From NCBI RefSeq assembly GCF_907164915.1, contig NC_061862.1:85980846-86044845 (forward strand): a stretch of 64,000 nucleotides of DNA, in the 5' to 3' direction. Positions within the stretch are counted from its first letter, which is position 1. The number at the start of each line of letters is the position of its first letter. Origin of the DNA: Impatiens glandulifera (Eukaryota; Streptophyta; Magnoliopsida; Ericales; Balsaminaceae). Of the stretch, positions 59,153 to 64,000 are shown piece after piece. Position numbers and translations under genes: made by a program. The notes under the pieces were generated by a model. The model did not search any database. It worked only from the letters and a program-made list of their open reading frames with translations, and had not been told where the DNA came from.

Positions 59153-62100
59153 ATGTCGGGTAACCAAGGCAACAACATGGAAGTGGATCATCCCATCGAC
59201 TCCCGAGAGGTCGTCTTGCAAGTTTGTAGGAGCATAAACGAAAACGAAACTGCACCCACTCCGGCATCCAACGTCAATCCCAGCAATAAACCAGAGAGGT
59301 ATGTTAATCTTATTGTGTTTATACTAATTTTACACATGTTTATTCAATTTATTTCGTATAATACTGATTTATGCTATCCCACCAAAATTAATGACTTCGA
59401 GGACATATGAAAGGAAGAGGAAGAGAAATCCGAAGACGAATACTAAGTCGTCATCGACTGCTGAATCAGTTTCCACAGTTGCTGTCGAAGCTACTGATGT
59501 TGCTGCATGTACTGATGAGATTTTACCACCACCTTTTCCCCCTAAAAAAAACCAAATGTTATTCCTACCTCCACTCCAACAGTCGATGAAGAGTTACCAG
59601 AACCACCCCCAGAAACCACTAATATTTCTCCGTCTACTACCCCATTTGATGAAGAGTTTCCCCCATCTCCCCAAAAAACCAAAACCATCAAGAAACGTAA
59701 ACTGACATTTCTAACCAGATCATCACCTCATGGCCTCGCTCAACTCATTCCTAAATTGAGCGTAGAACAGAGGGAAGCCATGAAGGAAATCGGGTTTGGT
59801 TCTCTTCTTACAATGGGCGTCTCCAAGTGCCTGGCTCATTTTTCCAGACACGTAATCCAATGTTTTGACCCGGATAAGAGTTCTCTGGTATTGTCCAACG
59901 GTGATGAGATCCGTATCGATGAAGATCTCGTACAGCTCGTGATGAACCTCCCTAGAGGGGCAATGAACGTAGTCGAGTCCGTTGGTTTGGACAAGACTAA
60001 GGACCCTGATTATTTTAATTTCTTGAGGGATTGGAAGACCAGATGGACCGGGGAAGACTCAAAAGCTCCCGAAACACTTTCTATGATCCCCAAGATATTA
60101 AGTAACACAAGTGCAGACAACGATTTCAAAATAGACTTCGTTGTCTTTGTTGTCTCTAGTTTTTTATGTCCTGTTCAAAATTCACGAGCCAGGTAAACAT
60201 GTATTCAAACATATTATATATCTAATTGTATTTGTGAATACTGACAAATGTATTTTTTTCATTTCAGGTTCAAAATTCTCAAATCCTTAATGGAGGTTGA
60301 TAACATAAAGGAACTGAACTGGTGCCACTTTACACTACAACGATTGGTTGACAGTGTAAGAAGTTGGAAAGAGAAAGCAAGTAAAGATAAAAATCCATAT
60401 TTCGATGGACCTATAACCCTTTTATCGGTAAGTATTGTTGTCTCTCTTATATATGATTTATAGATATGTAATATTTTCTAACATGTTTCCCACTCCTTTA
60501 CTCCAGATTTGCTACCTAGATGGTGTTTTTGTGGAAGGTGAACGTATCCCCTACGAAAGAAAATTTCCAATTATCTCCTGTTGGGATGACGTCACCGTGT
60601 TAGAGTTTACTACCTTAGAAGTTCGTGCCGGTGGTTTTGGGCTGGGCAGGGCAAGGGCGCGCCTAGCAGTTAAACAACCCGAGAATCCAGTTGACTCGGT
60701 TGAACTAAAAGAAGACGATAATGAGGTATGTGGAAACTATAAATTGACTCTCATTGTTCTTTATTATCCTGTTTTCAAGATTAATGATCTCTGTTTTTCA
60801 TAATGTACAGATGTTGACATCCAAAATCCTGCAAACTTTTAAAGATATAGCCCAACAGCTGAATTACCTATCAGGGGAGTTGGAGAAACGCAACATCTAT
60901 CCGAAGCCCTTTTTTGAGGCCGGTTTCCTGAACCTCAGAGAGTCTGAAGGCTTCATGAAACACTTGAAGGTGGTGATCGATGGTCCGGTTCATGTAGGTG
61001 TGGAAGATCCTACAAGGGATGCACTTGGGGACACTTTACAGTGTGCGGGCTTGAAAGTCAATAGTCCCCGGGTTGATTACACATGTCAGACTGCAGTGGA
61101 GGACCATGCAGACAATCCACCAGCACAGGCTGAACTGAATGATTTTGAGGATGCAGTGATGTCAAATCAAGAAAATCCATCAAATCATGTTGAACAGAAT
61201 GATCTCGATGTTGTCGTTCTGCCCAATGAAGCTCCGTCACCCCCTGTTCAACCGAAATCTTTTGAGGATGTACGTGAGGACATTGAAGATGAATCACTCC
61301 TTGTTGAACAGGAAGATGTAGAGGCTATATTTCAGCACAGTCAAGCCAAGTCACCCCCTCCTCAGCAGGACGAACATGAGGATTCATTTCTGCCCAACAA
61401 AGATGACTCACCCAGTGTTGAACCAACTGATCATGAGGGTGAATGGAAGGAACCGGATGGGGCACACAAAGTGCAGACAACCACTGTTGAAGACGATGAT
61501 CAGGGTGAAGGGAAGGAACAGGTTGATGAACCAAAATCTCCGCATGAAAATCCAAATGATCAGGGGGCAGGGAAGGAAAATGTTGAGGAACCCCAAGCTC
61601 AGTCTGTTGCTCCAAGTGATCAGGGTGAAGGCAAGCAACAGGTTGAGGAACCCAAATCTCAGCATTTTGAACCAAATGATCATGGTGTAGGGAAGGAAAA
61701 TGTTGAGGAACCCCAAGCTCAGTCTGTTGCACCAACTGATCAGGGTGAAGGCAAGCAACAGGTTGAAGGCAAGCAACAGGTTGAGGCTTCTAAGGCCGTT
61801 GAATCTTCTGAAGATGAAGATGAAGGTGATGGGGGGGACGCATCAACATTAAAGAATATCCTAAGAGGAAGATCTCAAAAATTCCTGTGCACCTTCGATC
61901 CCCTTACATGCAACAGGTTGCGGATATGTTGGACCACAAAATAACCAACAAGGAACAGAGATTAGCCGATTTTGTGTTTGATGAAGACCTGCCTGGATTG
62001 TAAGTTAGTTCGCATTGTTTTAGAAATTTAAAAAATGAAATTATTTAGTTATGGTCTTCTAAATGAATGTATTTTGCAGTGACGTTCTGTACGAAGGTGC

Positions 62101-63033
62101 ATCTGGTAATATCACCCGTGAATTACTTCGTTCAATGAAAATGGGTCGCGAAATTGCGAGCGAAGTGATTAACGCTTGGTCCATAATTGTGCACTTCAAA
62201 TGCCGTAGGTTGCCAAGGCATGAACCAAGAATAATTTGTTTCTCATCATGTTCACATGTAAGTGCATCTCTTTTTTTTTGCTATGTATCCTTCAATGTTC
62301 ATGACTTTGATGCTCTGCCCTTATTTTGCAGGTTAATATGCAGCATGATGCCACCTTATTTTCCCAATCCATTGAAGAAGACATGAGAAACTACCAAGTC
62401 ACAAAAGAAGACCTCATCTTCGCTGACGTGGTCTGTACATATCCCTCAATTCCAAGTAAAGAATATGCAATAAAGTAATAAATGTTTGTGTTCTTTTTGC
62501 AGATATTCCTACCCGTTGTCGTTTCCCGACATTTCTTCCTTGTTTGTGTGAATATTAAGGACTCCAAAATCGTTGTACTAGACAACTCCGGCCGTCCTCA
62601 TGGAATGAAAATTATGGACAAGTATGTCACTTTGAGTAAACAACTCGATTGTTTTGTGAAATTCTTGTTAAGTCAAGGCATGGAAAGAATGGCTGCCAAG
62701 GTTAAAAAATACAGGATAACGGCCCCAAAGCTGGACTGGCAAGACAAAACAAACAAGACAGACTGTGGTATATACTTAATGAGACATATGGAAACATATA
62801 GAGGAACGGCGAAGAATTGGTCTATTGACATCAACGAAAATAATGTAAGTGTTATACCATATTTTAGTAGATGACATTGAACAATTTTAGATGTTCTTAT
62901 AATTTCTCTTGTTCTTTTGAAGGCCGAAGAAGCTTTGAGTACGTTGAGGATAAAATATTTATACAGAATTCTTATGTCTGAGCACAATGTCAATAGGTTC
63001 AAGTTAAAGACTGCAATTAGATCAAGATATTAG
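59153..63033 (+). pseudogene. ULP1-like cysteine protease gene, copy C, nearly intact
   Basis: Nine exons: 59153-59298, 59402-60192, 60268-60427, 60507-60725, 60811-61999, 62080-62257, 62332-62430, 62503-62844, 62923-63033. The last four hold a C48 peptidase domain with His (SRHFFLVCVN), Asp (VVLDNSGR), Gln (WQDKTNKTDCG) and Cys (TDCGIYLMRHM) all present. Exon 2 has KRKRN basic and Pro-rich parts and LTRSSPHGLAQLIPKLS; exon 5 has an acidic tandem repeat. Only two defects: the A run at 59,544-59,551 (8 A) and the G run at 61,831-61,837 (7 G) are each one base short of the frame needed downstream. If these are sequencing errors or bypassed, the gene would be intact. Ends AIRSRY, as in copy B. 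Inference: a SUMO-type deconjugating protease carried by a transposon. Confidence 0.85.
61430..61810 (+). repeat. Acidic tandem repeat in ULP1 exon 5, copy C
   Basis: About five to six units of roughly 60 bp encoding NDQGEGKE.VEEPK.Q.. variants, followed by SSEDEDEGDGG. One more unit or so than in copy B. Such a linker is probably disordered and joins the N-terminal part to the protease domain. Confidence 0.85.
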
Positions 63034-63377
63034 GTATTCGTATGTCTTATACGGAATTACACTTGTACAGTAATTCTTATGTTTACACAGGTCAATTCAC
63101 ATTTTTTTAATGTATGGATGTTTGATAGTGAATTATAAATTATAATGCAATTCAGATTTTAATGTATGGACTGCAATTCAGATGTTAATGTATGGAGTTA
63201 TAATGTATTGATGTTTGATGTGTCTTCTTGTACCGATTTTTTTAAAATCATAAACGAGGATAATTTCTTAACTGTGTGTTTTAATATTCTTAAACGAAGA
63301 TATATTGTCAACATCATGAAACTGAAAAACTTGCAACCGTAATATCTTCTTAACTGAAAATTTTGAAATTCATAAAC

Positions 63378-63682
63378 GAAGATATCTTCTTATGTTCATT
63401 TTTGGTGCAATCCATATTTTGGAAATCCGAGACGAAGATATCTTCTTATGTTATTTTTTGGTGCAATCCATATTTTTAATATCCGAGACGAAGATATCTT
63501 CTTCACTATATGTTTGCCAATTCATAAACGAAGATATCCTCGCAACTATACATTTTCAAAATCCTAAACGAAGATATCTTCTTATGTTATTTTTTGGTGC
63601 AATCCATATTTTTAATATCCGAGACGAAGATATCTTCTTCACTATATGTTTGTCAATTCATAAACGAAGATATCCTCGCAAC
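63378..63682. repeat. Array of GAAGATATCTTC palindromes between ULP1 and PMD genes (copy C)
   Basis: Perfect 12-mers at 63,378-63,389, 63,434-63,445, 63,490-63,501, 63,570-63,581 and 63,626-63,637; near-matches (GAAGATATCCTC) near 63,526 and 63,665. The stretch 63,460-63,546 is repeated at 63,596-63,682, a 136-bp period. Confidence 0.85.
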
Positions 63683-63881
63683 ATGTAATGCCCCTACCTG
63701 TGGTATGTATTGATGTCAATGCAAGAATGAAAACTCATTTATTACTTCAACTACTGCTGTATCAAGATCATCACTCTCATACCCTCACTCTCACTCTCAC
63801 TCTCACATTACACTCTCACTCCTTCCCAAATCTCTATCTACCGTTGTCTTTCCTTCAGTCATTTAGTGTAAAACTCATAAG

Positions 63882-64000
63882 ATGGATGTAGAGATGGACC
63901 CAGACATGCTGGTTTTATCGCAGCAATAACTGGAGCGATACTTAAGTCTGATCAACGATGACCCTGTCCCTTTTAGTGTCTATCATGTAGATGAGATTCT
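63882..64000 (+). pseudogene. PMD-like gene, copy C, 5' end only
   Basis: Starts MDVEMDPDMLVLSQQ, then TAA at 63,927-63,929, then the same frame continues LERYLSLINDDPVPFSVYHV to the window edge. It parallels copy B, where the stop at the same codon is TAG. The leader before it has the same CTCTCA-type microsatellite (63,765-63,815) as copy B. Confidence 0.6.

Larger units (their letters stand above)
57797..64000 (+). mobile_element. ULP1/PMD element, copy C (right end beyond window)
   Basis: Copy C reads left to right: terminal segment (57,797 to about 58,080), repeat-rich leader, ULP1-type gene (59,153-63,033), palindrome array (63,378-63,637) and the start of the PMD gene (63,882). It is collinear with copy B in inverted orientation. 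The shared terminal text TTCAGATCTTCTGCTACC starts at 57,797. It then continues in both with caatcagattgcagcatta and the ccgttaacg-rich stretch, while the flanks differ. Confidence 0.75.

Overview
This window is nuclear DNA from a flowering plant, very probably a eudicot. It is AT-rich, its genes carry many short GT-AG introns, and it is packed with plant transposons (CACTA, Copia, LINE, ULP1/plant-mobile-domain elements). I cannot name the species. Only two genes look like ordinary host genes: a complete ABCB-type (P-glycoprotein-like) transporter at 15.2-22.3 kb and a complete bromodomain protein of the GTE family at 42.9-45.2 kb, both on the minus strand.

Layout. (1) 1-6.2 kb: copy A of a ULP1-protease element, minus strand, running off the left edge, with a repeat-rich leader. 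(2) 7.4-14.77 kb: copy B of the same family, minus strand, with a decayed ULP1-protease gene followed by a plant-mobile-domain (PMD) gene. (3) 15.2-22.5 kb: the ABCB gene with a 2-kb first intron. (4) 24,536-34,782: a CACTA (En/Spm) transposon with matching ends, a 3-bp ATC target duplication, and two uninterrupted spliced genes (TNP2-type transposase and a Transposase_24/TNPA-like protein). (5) 35,471-40,134: a Copia retrotransposon with two 291-bp LTRs in which I see no difference, a 5-bp ATGAC duplication and one open polyprotein. (6) 42.9-46.7 kb: the GTE-like gene with a 5' UTR intron. (7) 46.8-49.7 kb: AT-rich tandemly duplicated spacer. (8) 50-54.7 kb: a decayed second Copia element inside a direct repeat. 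(9) 55,868-57,100: a 5'-truncated LINE with a 14-bp target duplication. (10) 57,797-64,000: copy C of the ULP1/PMD element, plus strand, running off the right edge.

The most unusual part is the ULP1/PMD family. Copies B and C lie in inverted, outward-facing orientation around 43 kb that holds both host genes. All three copies are studded with a short imperfect palindrome (AAGCGAA...TTCGCTT type) in leaders and spacers, including arrays of the perfect 12-mer GAAGATATCTTC between the two genes. The ULP1 genes keep the His-Asp-Cys protease triad but are broken at homopolymer runs, and B and C are broken at the same runs. The PMD reading frame of B and C is interrupted at the same codon by two different stop codons. 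No transposase was found in these elements, so how they move is open. The CACTA and the young Copia element look like recently mobile elements.
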